From NCBI RefSeq assembly GCF_050433125.1, contig NZ_JBNPXV010000001.1, positions 186,001-250,000 of the forward strand: 64,000 nucleotides of DNA, given 5' to 3'. Below, piece after piece: positions 27,063 through 36,116 of this stretch. The stretch comes from Roseimarinus sediminis. GTDB taxonomy: Bacteria; Bacteroidota; Bacteroidia; Bacteroidales; Prolixibacteraceae. The notes beneath the pieces are model-generated. The model was given only the letters and a program-made list of their open reading frames with translations. It did not search any database and was not told the DNA's origin. The first letter of the stretch is position 1; each line of letters starts with the position of its first letter. Position numbers and translations under genes: made by a program.

Positions 27063-27527
27063 CTATTTCTTTAAATATTCGGATAAAATTTCACGTACCT
27101 TTTCAGGAGTTAATTCCGTATAAATCTCATCGTTGATGAGCATCGCAGGTGCCTTGTGGCACCAGCCCAGGCAGTTGGTTTGCAGTAGTGAAAACTTTTT
27201 GTCGGCCGTGGTTTCCCCCAATCCGATTTTTAACATGTCTTCAATGGTCAGCAGGATTTGGTTTTTACCTTTCATGGCACAGGTAATTGTTTTGCAAATC
27301 CTGATTACAAATCTTCCCATCTTTCTGTATTCCAGAAAGGAATAAAAGGTAGCAGTGCCATAAACCTCAGCAGCAGAAAGCTGAAGTTCGCGGGCAATGT
27401 CGACCATAACAGTGTCCGAAAGATAGTTCTCACGGGCAACTACCTCCTGCAAAATTGGAAGCAGATTTTCTCGTTTGCGCCCGTACTTGTCGGCCAGTTC
27501 GGTAATCAGTTCTGTAGTTCGATTCAT
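27063..27527 (-). CDS. hydC: NuoE-like 2Fe-2S hydrogenase subunit (HydC)
   Basis: A 154-residue thioredoxin-like ferredoxin that binds one 2Fe-2S cluster. The ligands are in CKTITCAMKG and TNCLGWCHKAP; helical N-terminal sequence and the block AEVYGTATFYSFLEY match NuoE/HydC. First gene of the three-gene operon. It completes an NADH-linked trimeric hydrogenase. Confidence 0.92.
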   Translation of the reverse strand: MNRTTELITELADKYGRKRENLLPILQEVVARENYLSDTVMVDIARELQLSAAEVYGTATFYSFLEYRKMGRFVIRICKTITCAMKGKNQILLTIEDMLKIGLGETTADKKFSLLQTNCLGWCHKAPAMLINDEIYTELTPEKVREILSEYLKK

Positions 27528-27953
27528 AAAACAAAATGTGAAGAATTAAACAGTTGGTTTTCGCAGTTAATAAAAGAGATACGCCAATATAAGGCAGGAG
27601 CAATTACATACAGATACCAATAGTTTTTACTACTACCGGATCGCTTATGATCAATAAGCATGCATGTAATTTAGTTAAGTAAAGCATTAAATACCAGTGG
27701 TAAGTGTCAGTTTTAGGAAATAGCCGATTGAAACCAAAACGGACTGTTGTTCAAAAGCAGAATGCTATTAAAATAGTGGGATTTTGTGAAACAGTAAAGA
27801 CAGTGTATATCATGGTATGAAACTATCTACATTCAAGCATGATTAATGGCAATACCTATGATAAATCATATTCAATTTAGAATGAATTTAAGCTGAATTG
27901 AGCTGAATATAAAGCCTTTTAAAGACAAAAGTGGCATGCAAGTAAAGTGATTT
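27528..27953. other. AT-rich intergenic region upstream of hydCBA
   Basis: About 430 bases without a gene. It must contain the hyd promoter on the minus strand, but no exact TAnnTTTG element is seen. The most notable structure is the palindrome GCTTATGATCAATAAGC (27643-27659), about 120 bases before hydC, which could be an operator. A TTGTGA half-site at 27784 stands alone. Nothing else supported. Confidence 0.5.
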
Positions 27954-27985
27954 TAATAAAAAAACCCCGCCGAAAGCGGGGTTTT
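27954..27985 (-). terminator. intrinsic terminator of thioredoxin
   Basis: A perfect 10-bp stem (AAAACCCCGC at 27961-27970 with GCGGGGTTTT at 27976-27985) and a 5-base loop; on the minus strand it is followed by Ts. It lies 20 bases after the thioredoxin stop. Confidence 0.9.
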
Positions 27986-28004
27986 AATATATTTTTGATA
28001 ATGT

Positions 28005-28322
28005 TTACAGTAATGCGTCAATTTTTTGAGCCAATACGGTTTTTGGTACTGCACCTACCTGTTTGTCGGCTACTTCGCCTCCTTTAAAAAACAGGATGGT
28101 TGGAATATTGCGGATTCCAAATTTTGCAGGAATGCCTGGATTGCTGTCAACATCCATTTTCGCTACTACTGCTTTTCCTTCGTACTCACCTGCTAATTCT
28201 TCAACCAGGGGACCTACCATCCGGCAGGGACCACACCACTCGGCCCAAAAGTCGACCAAAACAGGCTTGTCCGATTGAAGGACTACCTCTTCAAAATTTG
28301 CATCATTTACTTCTATTGCCAT
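28005..28322 (-). CDS. trxA: thioredoxin
   Basis: A 105-residue cytoplasmic thioredoxin with the active site WAEWCGPCRM and the cis-proline block IRNIPTILFF. The size and lack of a signal peptide fit TrxA. Monocistronic, with its own terminator. Confidence 0.96.
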   Translation of the reverse strand: MAIEVNDANFEEVVLQSDKPVLVDFWAEWCGPCRMVGPLVEELAGEYEGKAVVAKMDVDSNPGIPAKFGIRNIPTILFFKGGEVADKQVGAVPKTVLAQKIDALL

Positions 28323-28522
28323 AACTATAAAGTTTTTAATATTTTATATCGCTTTCTAAAAGAAATTTACTTTATCACAGTACAACCACTTCGACCTTCA
28401 AATTGTTCTCGAAAAAAAGGATCAATAGGAATTTACCCGACTCCTGATAGTATTCCTGGCTTTTTTCCTACCCTGTTCAAAAAAATGAAGTGTACAAAAA
28501 GCACAAAAACGAGCCCGCAAAT

Positions 28523-31500
28523 TTAATTGATTTTAAACAAAATTCCCTCTTTACTTCTTAAATAATCTAAAAATTCATCATTGGGCTCTACCCTCACATT
28601 TCTGGAAAACAATTGAATACTGGTCTTTGTAAGCGAATCGACAATATTAAATTCAAGTTGTGTGTTGCCTTTATGGTGTTCACACTGGTTGCTCAGTTCA
28701 GCCACCAGCTGTTCATCAATCGCGTTCAGATCAACCGATACCGCAATTGATTTGACACGTGTATTGCGCACTTCTGACAACAACTCGATGTGTGAAGCCT
28801 TGAATTCGAACGATTCAGGTCCGTTATCCTGCCGGCGAAACCGTGCCTGAACTTTACCCTTCACCATCAAAAACAATCCTTTTTTACAGAATTTTCCAAA
28901 GTTGATGTAGTCCGGTCCAAAAAAGAACATTTTGTACGAACCGTCATAATCAGTGATGGTCATCGTCGAAAACATTTTTCCGCTCTTGTTCATTCCTTCA
29001 TAGGCTTCGGTCACCATTCCGGCCAGGTTCAGATCGCGGCCTTTGAATTGGCTGATATCTTCGTCGAGCATTGAAAAGCTTACATTCCTGGTACAGAAAG
29101 CATCAATTTCAAGTCTGAAATCGTCAAGCGGATGAGCAGTAAGGTACATCCCGATCAGGTTTTTTTCGTGCTCCAGCTTTACCACACTGGGCCACTCGTC
29201 GCCCATAACCGCTTTGGGTTTTTGAACTGCCACTTCCTGCCCGGCACCAAATAACGACTGCTGAGCCATGTTTCGCTCATTTTGAATAAGATTACCGTAT
29301 CTGATCAGGTTTTCGATGTAATTCAGTTCGTTTTTATCGGGGATGAAAAATTCAGCACGATTGCAATCGGCAATAGAGTCAAACCCTCCGGAATAGGCCA
29401 GTGCTTCCCAGTTTTTCTTGCTCACCGATTGCAGGTTGACCCGCTCGGCGAAATCGTACATATCGCTAAAGAGACCATTTTCATCACGTTCCTTTATGAT
29501 GTCGTTTACTGCTCCGTCGCCTACACCTTTCACACCCGACATTCCGAAGCGGATTTCACCTTTTTTGTTCACGGTAAACTTGCGGTACGACTCGTTCACA
29601 TCGGGGCCAAGCACCTTGATGCCGAGGTGATGGCATTCGTCCATAAACAAAGAAATCCGATCGATGTTGGAGAGATTTCGGCTAAGTACAGCGGCCATAA
29701 ATTCGGCCGGATAATGTGCCTTGAGATAGCCCGTTTGATAAGCAATGTATGCATAGCAAACCGAGTGCGACTTATTGAAGGCATACTGGGCAAAGGCTTC
29801 CCAGTCCTTCCATATTTTATCAATCAGTTTTTCAGGCGTTTCCTTTCTTTCTTTGGCCCCCTCCATGAACTGCTCATTATTCAAACAGCCTTCCATAAAC
29901 TGCACCTTCAGCTTATCCATGAGCTTCCGGTTTTTCTTTCCCATGGCTTTACGCAGGGTATCCGACTGTCCCCGTGTAAATCCACCCAATGCTCTCGACT
30001 GAAGCATCACCTGCTCCTGGAATACCGTGATTCCGTAGGTGTCGTTGAGATATTCTTCCATCATAGGATGGTCGTAAGCTATTTCTTCCTTCCCGTGTTT
30101 ACGGTTAACGTAGTTGGGAATGTATTCCATGGGACCCGGACGATAAAGGGCATTCATGGCTACAAGATCCTCAAAACGGTTGGGCTGTAGCAAACGAAGC
30201 CACTTTTTCATTCCGGGTGATTCGAACTGAAAGATGGCCGTTGTATCGCCCCGCGAAAAAAGCTGATATGTTTCCTCATCGTCAATGGGAATTTCATCGA
30301 TGTTGATATCAATTCCTTTTGAAAGTTTGATGTTATCGAGGCATTCCTTAATGATTGAAAGTGTTTTCAGCCCAAGAAAGTCCATTTTCAGCAAACCAAT
30401 TTCCTCAACAAAGCGGCCGTCGTATTGCGTAGTATACAGGTTTTCTTCCTTGGTAGGCATTATTGGAATATGCTCAGGCAGCGGATCACGACCAATCAGA
30501 ATTCCACAGGCATGTACCCCGGTTTGTCTTACCGATCCTTCGAGGGTTTCAGCAAAGCGAATGGTATCAGAAACCAGCCTGTTGGGCGACTGTTTTTCAG
30601 ATTCGAGCTGAGGATTTTCCTTGTAGGCCTTTTTCAACGTCATTTTAGGCGCTTCGGGAATCATTTTAGCCAGGCGGTCGGCCTCTGGAAGCGGAAGTTG
30701 TAAAACCCTGGCCACATCCCGAATCGCCAGTTTGGCGGCCATGGTTCCAAAGGTACAAATATGTGCCACCTTGTCCTGTCCATATTTCTCTGTCACCCAG
30801 TCGAGAACAAGCTGTCTGCCATCGTCATCGAAGTCGATATCGATATCGGGCATTGAAATACGATCGGGATTAAGAAAACGCTCGAACAGCAAATCAAATT
30901 TTATCGGATCGACATTGGTAATTTTAATACAGTAAGCAACTACCGAGCCAGCAGCCGAACCACGTCCCGGTCCTACAATGACCCCCATGTCGCGGGCTGC
31001 CTGTATAAAGTCGGCCACAATGAGGAAGTAACCAGGAAAACCCATCTGCTTGATGGTGTCGAGCTCAAAATCGATGCGCTCACGGCATTCATCCAGGTTG
31101 TCGGGATAACGCTCCTGAGCTCCTTTATAAACCAGGTGGGCCAGATAATCGGCTTCGTATTTGATGCGAAGTACCTTTTCGTAGCCTCCCATTTTGTCGT
31201 AACGTTCGAATTCTTCCTTCAGCGCTTCTTCCGAATATTTTTCAAGATAATCTGCCCAGCTTGCAAATTCGGCTGGTATGGGAAATTCGGGCATGATGGG
31301 ATCAGAATCGAGCTCGTAGTATTCCACCTTGTCGGCAATTTCCTGGGTGTTTTCCAGCGCTTCGGGAACATCGGCAAACAATTCGTTCATTTCCTTCACC
31401 GATTTAAACCACTCGTGTTTAGTGTAACGCATCCGGTTATCATCCTCGTAATTTTTCCCGGTATTCAGGCAAATTAGAATGTCGTGGGCATCGGCATCTA

Positions 31501-32203
31501 CTTCGTTGGTAAAATGAACATCGTTGGCGGCAATAAGCTTCACACCAGTCTGTTTCGAAAGTTCAATGAGTACCTGGTTCACTTTCACCTGATTTTCGTA
31601 AACATCTTGTCGCTCGCGTTGCTGCAGCGTCGGATGCCTCTGCAGTTCGAGATAATAGTCGCTGCCAAAAATGCTTTTGAACCATTGGATGGTCTCTATG
31701 GCCCCTTCGATATCTCCAGCCATTATTTTTTGGGGTACTTCTCCCCCAAGGCAGGCCGAAGTTACGATGATGCCCTCGTGGTATTTTTCCAGAATTGATT
31801 TGTCGATGCGCGGTTTGTAATAAAAACCTTCCGTACTGGCGATCGAAATCATTTTAAGCAGGTTTTTATATCCGGTATGATTTTTAGCCAGAACAATCAG
31901 GTGATAACCCGAGCGGTCTTCCTTGCTTGTTTTGTTTTCGATGCCCCTTGCAGCCACATAGGTTTCGCAGCCCAGAATGGGTTTTACCTTGTACCATTGC
32001 TCAACCGGTACATCGGGATCGCCAAATTTTTCCGATTTACAGGTATTCCAAAATTCCTTGATTCCAAACATGGTGCCATGATCGGTCAGTGCAAGCGCCT
32101 TCATCCCATCCGTCTGCGCCTTATCGACCAGCGATTTAATGCTGGCCTGACCGTCGAGTATCGAATATTGTGAATGTACATGTAAGTGATTAAATGGCCT
32201 CAT
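28523..32203 (-). CDS. dnaE: DNA polymerase III subunit alpha
   Basis: The replicative polymerase. The 1226 residues begin with a PHP domain (HLHVHSQYSILDG), followed by the C-family polymerase core with the catalytic aspartates in MPDIDIDFDDDGR, the fingers region (FQEQVMLQSRALGGF), a helix-hairpin-helix (GVKGVGDGAVNDI) and a C-terminal OB domain (about 980-1070). Length and order are those of DnaE1. No intein or split is seen. Confidence 0.97.
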   Translation of the reverse strand: MRPFNHLHVHSQYSILDGQASIKSLVDKAQTDGMKALALTDHGTMFGIKEFWNTCKSEKFGDPDVPVEQWYKVKPILGCETYVAARGIENKTSKEDRSGYHLIVLAKNHTGYKNLLKMISIASTEGFYYKPRIDKSILEKYHEGIIVTSACLGGEVPQKIMAGDIEGAIETIQWFKSIFGSDYYLELQRHPTLQQRERQDVYENQVKVNQVLIELSKQTGVKLIAANDVHFTNEVDADAHDILICLNTGKNYEDDNRMRYTKHEWFKSVKEMNELFADVPEALENTQEIADKVEYYELDSDPIMPEFPIPAEFASWADYLEKYSEEALKEEFERYDKMGGYEKVLRIKYEADYLAHLVYKGAQERYPDNLDECRERIDFELDTIKQMGFPGYFLIVADFIQAARDMGVIVGPGRGSAAGSVVAYCIKITNVDPIKFDLLFERFLNPDRISMPDIDIDFDDDGRQLVLDWVTEKYGQDKVAHICTFGTMAAKLAIRDVARVLQLPLPEADRLAKMIPEAPKMTLKKAYKENPQLESEKQSPNRLVSDTIRFAETLEGSVRQTGVHACGILIGRDPLPEHIPIMPTKEENLYTTQYDGRFVEEIGLLKMDFLGLKTLSIIKECLDNIKLSKGIDINIDEIPIDDEETYQLFSRGDTTAIFQFESPGMKKWLRLLQPNRFEDLVAMNALYRPGPMEYIPNYVNRKHGKEEIAYDHPMMEEYLNDTYGITVFQEQVMLQSRALGGFTRGQSDTLRKAMGKKNRKLMDKLKVQFMEGCLNNEQFMEGAKERKETPEKLIDKIWKDWEAFAQYAFNKSHSVCYAYIAYQTGYLKAHYPAEFMAAVLSRNLSNIDRISLFMDECHHLGIKVLGPDVNESYRKFTVNKKGEIRFGMSGVKGVGDGAVNDIIKERDENGLFSDMYDFAERVNLQSVSKKNWEALAYSGGFDSIADCNRAEFFIPDKNELNYIENLIRYGNLIQNERNMAQQSLFGAGQEVAVQKPKAVMGDEWPSVVKLEHEKNLIGMYLTAHPLDDFRLEIDAFCTRNVSFSMLDEDISQFKGRDLNLAGMVTEAYEGMNKSGKMFSTMTITDYDGSYKMFFFGPDYINFGKFCKKGLFLMVKGKVQARFRRQDNGPESFEFKASHIELLSEVRNTRVKSIAVSVDLNAIDEQLVAELSNQCEHHKGNTQLEFNIVDSLTKTSIQLFSRNVRVEPNDEFLDYLRSKEGILFKIN

Positions 32204-32321
32204 GCTATGTGTTTGTTTTTCTGTGTTTTATGTTATTACTCAAGCTAATTTAAGAGAATTTAAAATTAACCAATTAATTATTGAAAACAGACTCATGTTG
32301 AAAAGTTGAATGCCTGAAAGG

Positions 32322-32360
32322 CAAAAAAAATCCTGCTGTTTTTTCAAATAACAACAGGAT
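32322..32360 (-). terminator. terminator after the 32.4-33.2 kb lipoprotein
   Basis: An 11-bp stem with one mismatch (32330-32340 with 32350-32360). Read on the minus strand it is followed by eight or nine Ts. It separates the lipoprotein gene from dnaE. Confidence 0.8.
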
Positions 32361-32451
32361 ATGCTGATGCTGGTTCTAAAAAGTTACCAACAAGCCCCTT
32401 CATCTAAATATTATGTTTAACAAAATTGGGAACAATACTTCAGAACGCTTT

Positions 32452-33183
32452 TTAATTGTCGTCAACCGTCCATTCAAAAGTGTTTTCATCGTTCACTGCA
32501 ATGCACTGTACATCAAACGACGAAGCGATGGGCTCGAAAAGGTAAGCATTTACCGCAAGTTTGTAGCTAGCATTGACTTCGGCTTGCTTATTACTATACC
32601 AGCCATAGGAATAGCGATTAATGTCAATTTCGGTAATGTTGCGATTGAGTAAGTCGGTTTCAAACACAATTTGCTGTTCCTCGTCAAACAAAAGAACTTT
32701 AAAATAGTCGGCGTTTGCAGGCACAGACCACTCCACCGATAATTCCTCATCTTCTTCGTCCCAAACAAGTGTTTCTATATCGACCGGGTTAACAGTGCTG
32801 GAATCGAGATAATCGTCAACAATTAGCTCCTCTCCGCTTGCAAACAATACATTGAAGTAATATTCCTGTTCTTCAGGTTTTTCCGAAGAATAAGTCGAAC
32901 GCTCGGGCAGATGGGCGTAGGTATACTTGAAATTAATTGAATCGAGGAAAATGGTAACAGTAGAATCGAGCGACGAATGAACACTTACCTCATTCATGGC
33001 ATACCACGAATAAGTATAAAGCTGAACATTGTAAACAAGTGAATCGCCCTGCTTAATGACCCTGATCAATGCATCGCCATAGGCCTGAGCTTCGGCAGGG
33101 CTGTCATCGATACACGAAGTAAATAAGCTGGTTGAAAGCGCAGCAATCAACAACATCATCCAAAAGGTTAATTTAATATTCAT
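32452..33183 (-). CDS. lipoprotein of unknown function
   Basis: With the ATG at 33183 the protein has 243 residues. The signal peptide ends in a lipobox with the cysteine at residue 24 (SLFTSCIDD). The rest is rich in Ser, Tyr, Glu and Asp and predicted to be beta-stranded (TLVWDEEDEELSVEWSVP looks like one strand pair of a fibronectin-III-like domain). In-frame codons upstream of 33183 would put a second hydrophobic segment before the signal, so they are not used. I do not recognise the family. Monocistronic. Confidence 0.65.
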   Translation of the reverse strand: MNIKLTFWMMLLIAALSTSLFTSCIDDSPAEAQAYGDALIRVIKQGDSLVYNVQLYTYSWYAMNEVSVHSSLDSTVTIFLDSINFKYTYAHLPERSTYSSEKPEEQEYYFNVLFASGEELIVDDYLDSSTVNPVDIETLVWDEEDEELSVEWSVPANADYFKVLLFDEEQQIVFETDLLNRNITEIDINRYSYGWYSNKQAEVNASYKLAVNAYLFEPIASSFDVQCIAVNDENTFEWTVDDN

Positions 33184-33357
33184 AACAAAAAGGTTAAAAA
33201 TGCATGTTTCATTATTCAATAAAATTGCAAAGAGCACCATTCAGCCCTGTTGCGCGTTTAATGATCGTTTTCCATTCAAATTGGTTGCGCAGAGAATAAA
33301 ACATCAAATTTAATCATGTAATTGTCCGAAAAACAAGAAGTAAAATAGTACTGACTA

Positions 33358-33398
33358 TTTGATTACGAAAATTTTGTTGTATTTTTGCGCTCGCAAAA
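33358..33398 (+). promoter_or_regulatory. rpsP promoter with start-site palindrome
   Basis: TTTG at 33358-33361 and TATTTTTG at 33380-33387, 18 bases apart, form a good Bacteroidota promoter. The palindrome TTTTGCG-CT-CGCAAAA (33383-33398) overlaps the -7 element and predicted start. It could be an operator or form a 5' hairpin in the message. Confidence 0.7.
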
Positions 33399-33428
33399 TT
33401 AAGTTCAAATCAATTAAAATTAATTATT

Positions 33429-34019
33429 ATGCCAGTTAAAATTCGATTGGCCCGACACGGCCGAAAGAGATTTGCTTACTACCACATTGTAGTGGCAGAT
33501 AGCAGGGCGCCACGAGATGGTAAATTTATCGAAAGGATTGGGCAGTATAACCCAAACACAAATCCTGCTACCATCGAACTGGACTTTGACAAAGCTTTAT
33601 CATGGTTAGGTAAAGGAGCACAACCTACCGACACAGCAAGAGCTATTTTATCGTACGAAGGCGTTATGATGAAGAAGCACCTGCTCGAAGGGGTTAAAAA
33701 AGGAGCTTTTGACGAAGCTGAAGCAGATCGCCGCTTTGCTGCCTGGAAACAGGAAAAAGTTGCGAAAATTCAGGCGAAAAAAGATCAGTTGGCTGCAACA
33801 AGCGATGCCGATCTGGCCAAACGCCTTGAAGCTGAAGCAAAAGTGAAAGAAGCCCGTGCTGCTGAACTTGCCAAGAAAAATGCAGAACTACGCGCTGAAG
33901 TTGAAGCAACCAGCGGTGAAAACACCGAAGCTGCCGAAGCAACTGAAGAGGTTGCTGAAGAAGCACCAGCTGCTGAAGAAGCTGCCGAAGCTGATGAGGA
34001 AAAGAAAGCTGATGCCTAA
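33429..34019 (+). CDS. rpsP: 30S ribosomal protein bS16 with long acidic tail
   Basis: The first 80 or so residues are standard bS16 (MPVKIRLARHGRKRFAYYHI, FIERIGQYNPNTNP). The protein then continues for over 100 residues in a charged, alanine-rich helix (residues about 95-165) ending in a run rich in Ala and Glu. The bS16 of most bacteria is 80-90 residues; here it is 196. Long tails occur in Bacteroidota homologues. The rimM, trmD and rplS genes that follow rpsP in many bacteria are absent; a terminator follows at once. Confidence 0.95.
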   Translation: MPVKIRLARHGRKRFAYYHIVVADSRAPRDGKFIERIGQYNPNTNPATIELDFDKALSWLGKGAQPTDTARAILSYEGVMMKKHLLEGVKKGAFDEAEADRRFAAWKQEKVAKIQAKKDQLAATSDADLAKRLEAEAKVKEARAAELAKKNAELRAEVEATSGENTEAAEATEEVAEEAPAAEEAAEADEEKKADA

Positions 34020-34062
34020 TCGGCCGCTGTTTTTTAGAAAAAACCTCATAAAAACAGATAAG

Positions 34063-34095
34063 AAAACACTTCCGGAGTCCGGAAGTGTTTTTTTT
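34063..34095. terminator. bidirectional terminator between rpsP and prmC
   Basis: A perfect 13-bp stem (34063-34075 with 34079-34091, core ACACTTCCGG) with a 3-base loop and a T run on the plus strand and As before it. The prmC stop at 34094 lies at its edge. Confidence 0.92.
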
Positions 34096-34933
34096 ATACC
34101 TCCTTTCCAGCAACAAGCATGCGGGGCTTGCCATTGATGTCGCTAAGCACCTCGGCTTTCATTCCGTAAGCAGCCAGAAGCGCCAACATTTCACGAGCAT
34201 AATTTTCATTGATTTCGAAATAAAGACTACCCCCGTCAACAAGTGCGTTTTGTGCATGTTGCACAATGGCCCGGTAAAAAAGCAGCGGATCATCATCGGG
34301 AACAAAAAGTGCAAGATGCGGCTCATGATCCAAAACATTGGGTTCCATTTGCTGCATTTCCCTTCTTGTAACATAGGGCGGATTGCTAACAATAATATCG
34401 TATTGCCCGGGCAAAGGCTTGTCCGATAATACATCGAAGTTAAAGAAATCAATATCAACCTGAAGAACATGCGCATTCTCACGGGCAATAATCAGCGCAT
34501 CCTCCGAAACATCACATGCCAATAAGCGAAAATCTTTCAGGTGCTTCTTCAGGCTAATGGCAATACAACCACTTCCGGTTCCAATATCCAGTATTTTTCC
34601 CTTGCTTCCAGTATGCCTCTTTATAATCAAATCGACAAGCTCCTCGGTTTCATTTCGTGGAATTAATACCCCGGGCTTCACATGAAAAAGCTCATCATAA
34701 AACCAGCCTTCACCTAAAATATACTGAATTGGCTCATGATCTTCCAATCGGTTCACAATCTGCTCTATCTTTTTTACACCTTCCTCGTCGAGTGTCAAAT
34801 CATTATTTACGATTAATTCATACTTAGAATAATTATAAATATGCTTAAAAATTATTCCAATGAACGACTCAATTTCCTGAGCCGAATATTTGTTTTTCAG
34901 CGAATTACGAATAAAGGACAGTGTTGGCTTCAT
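34094..34933 (-). CDS. prmC: release factor glutamine N5-methyltransferase
   Basis: Methylates the glutamine of the GGQ loop in RF1 and RF2. The 279 residues have an N-terminal helical substrate-binding domain, the SAM-binding block ILDIGTGSGCIAISL, and the catalytic motif IIVSNPPYV. The block ILGEGWFYDELFHVKPGVLIPRNETEELV is typical of PrmC. Length is usual. Confidence 0.95.
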   Translation of the reverse strand: MKPTLSFIRNSLKNKYSAQEIESFIGIIFKHIYNYSKYELIVNNDLTLDEEGVKKIEQIVNRLEDHEPIQYILGEGWFYDELFHVKPGVLIPRNETEELVDLIIKRHTGSKGKILDIGTGSGCIAISLKKHLKDFRLLACDVSEDALIIARENAHVLQVDIDFFNFDVLSDKPLPGQYDIIVSNPPYVTRREMQQMEPNVLDHEPHLALFVPDDDPLLFYRAIVQHAQNALVDGGSLYFEINENYAREMLALLAAYGMKAEVLSDINGKPRMLVAGKEV

Positions 34934-35097
34934 GAATTTAAAGATTATTTAACATAAAACAAGGGTAACCTTTTGCCAAAAAACGAAATATATATATAGA
35001 AAGTCGAAACTCAAAACAGAAAATTCGAACGATGTTACAAAATTCATTCAGTCGGCAAAAAACTAAATTCAATAAAACCACTTAAAATTCATTTCCT

Positions 35098-35997
35098 ATG
35101 ACACTCGACCTTTTAAGCACCCAAACAGCAAAATCAGTGAATTATCATCCTGATTTCGACCCGAATGTTTTAGCCAACATTTCGGTGAGTGCTCCTTATT
35201 TTGCACTTAAAAATCTAGGCAACCATGGTAAGGACATCTACTGTGAGTTCAGTCCCGAACTATGCAACATTGCCGAGCACGGACCGGTGAGCGGTGCCGA
35301 AATTGGCCGGCACATGGCCATATTGGGCTCTGTTGTTTTATCAAAAGAAAATCCCCGAAAAGAAAAGCACTATTATCTGGCAACCGACGCAATTATTAGT
35401 CGCCGAAATTTTCGCGAAATTAAAGCGGAAAAACTGATTGCAAGAGCCAGAATGCTTGAAATCAATCGTAAAAACGGAAGCATAGGCGGTCTTGTTACAC
35501 TCGTCGATGGAACCATACTTTACGAAGTTGAAGTAAGTTATACCATTATGTCTCAAACACTTTTCGAACGGATGTTTATGTCACAACGCATGATTACCGA
35601 ATCCCTTCAACTTTCAAACCCATATACAAACGATACAGTATTCGAATCGTTGGAGCTAGGTTCTGAAAGCTGCTTTGCTAATTTAGGTACGGTAAAGCCG
35701 GACGACTGTCCGGGACACTTCGAAAACTATCCGGCCCTGCCTGTTGCGCGCATGGGTACTTCGATGGGAAAACTCGGTGGACTCCATTTCATGCATTTAA
35801 ATCCATCCGAACGAAGGAAATTCTTCATTGGGCACGCTGAACTCCATGCACGCCAACTCATATTTGCAGGTGAAACTGTGCGATTCAGAACCGAGGTGCT
35901 TGAACCAAAACCGGTAAACGGTCTCACAATCAGAACCATTGCTTACACCGATCAAACTGATTTCATTGCTGAAACCATTTGCAATTATCATTACTAA
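35098..35997 (+). CDS. double hot-dog-like protein, FabA/FabZ-like, function unknown
   Basis: A 299-residue cytoplasmic protein. Two halves each show hot-dog character: the first contains EHGPVSGAEIGRHMAILGS (about residues 58-77), the second CPGHFENYPALPVARMG (about 200-218), which resembles the HF.G.P..PG helix segment of 3-hydroxyacyl-ACP dehydratases. It may act on an acyl or polyketide thioester. No signal peptide. Flanked by its own terminator; no partner genes. Exact family not recognised. Confidence 0.55.
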   Translation: MTLDLLSTQTAKSVNYHPDFDPNVLANISVSAPYFALKNLGNHGKDIYCEFSPELCNIAEHGPVSGAEIGRHMAILGSVVLSKENPRKEKHYYLATDAIISRRNFREIKAEKLIARARMLEINRKNGSIGGLVTLVDGTILYEVEVSYTIMSQTLFERMFMSQRMITESLQLSNPYTNDTVFESLELGSESCFANLGTVKPDDCPGHFENYPALPVARMGTSMGKLGGLHFMHLNPSERRKFFIGHAELHARQLIFAGETVRFRTEVLEPKPVNGLTIRTIAYTDQTDFIAETICNYHY

Positions 35998-36008
35998 ATG
36001 TAGGTTCA

Positions 36009-36050
36009 ACAGGTGCGCAGACCAGCTAAACTGATCTGCGCACCTGTTTT
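36009..36050 (+). terminator. terminator after the hot-dog protein gene
   Basis: A perfect 13-bp stem (36009-36021 with 36035-36047, core CAGGTGCGCAGA) with a 13-base loop and a short T run. Confidence 0.88.
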
Positions 36051-36086
36051 ATTAACAAGTTGGCCGGCTGCATTGGCTCATTTCAT

Positions 36087-36094
36087 TATTTTTG
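36087..36094 (+). promoter_or_regulatory. -7 element of ribD
   Basis: TATTTTTG matches TAnnTTTG, 22 bases before the ATG at 36117. It excludes in-frame codons upstream of that ATG as starts. Confidence 0.65.
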
Positions 36095-36116
36095 TAGCAA
36101 ATCAAAGAAAGCAATC

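Noticed and set aside
27643..27659. FNR or Rex site upstream of hydCBA
   Set aside because: The palindrome GCTTAT-N5-ATAAGC matches neither consensus well; kept only as a note in the intergenic entry.
29282..30190. A 302-codon plus-strand open frame inside dnaE
   Set aside because: It is wholly antisense to the well-conserved polymerase core and has no domain of its own.
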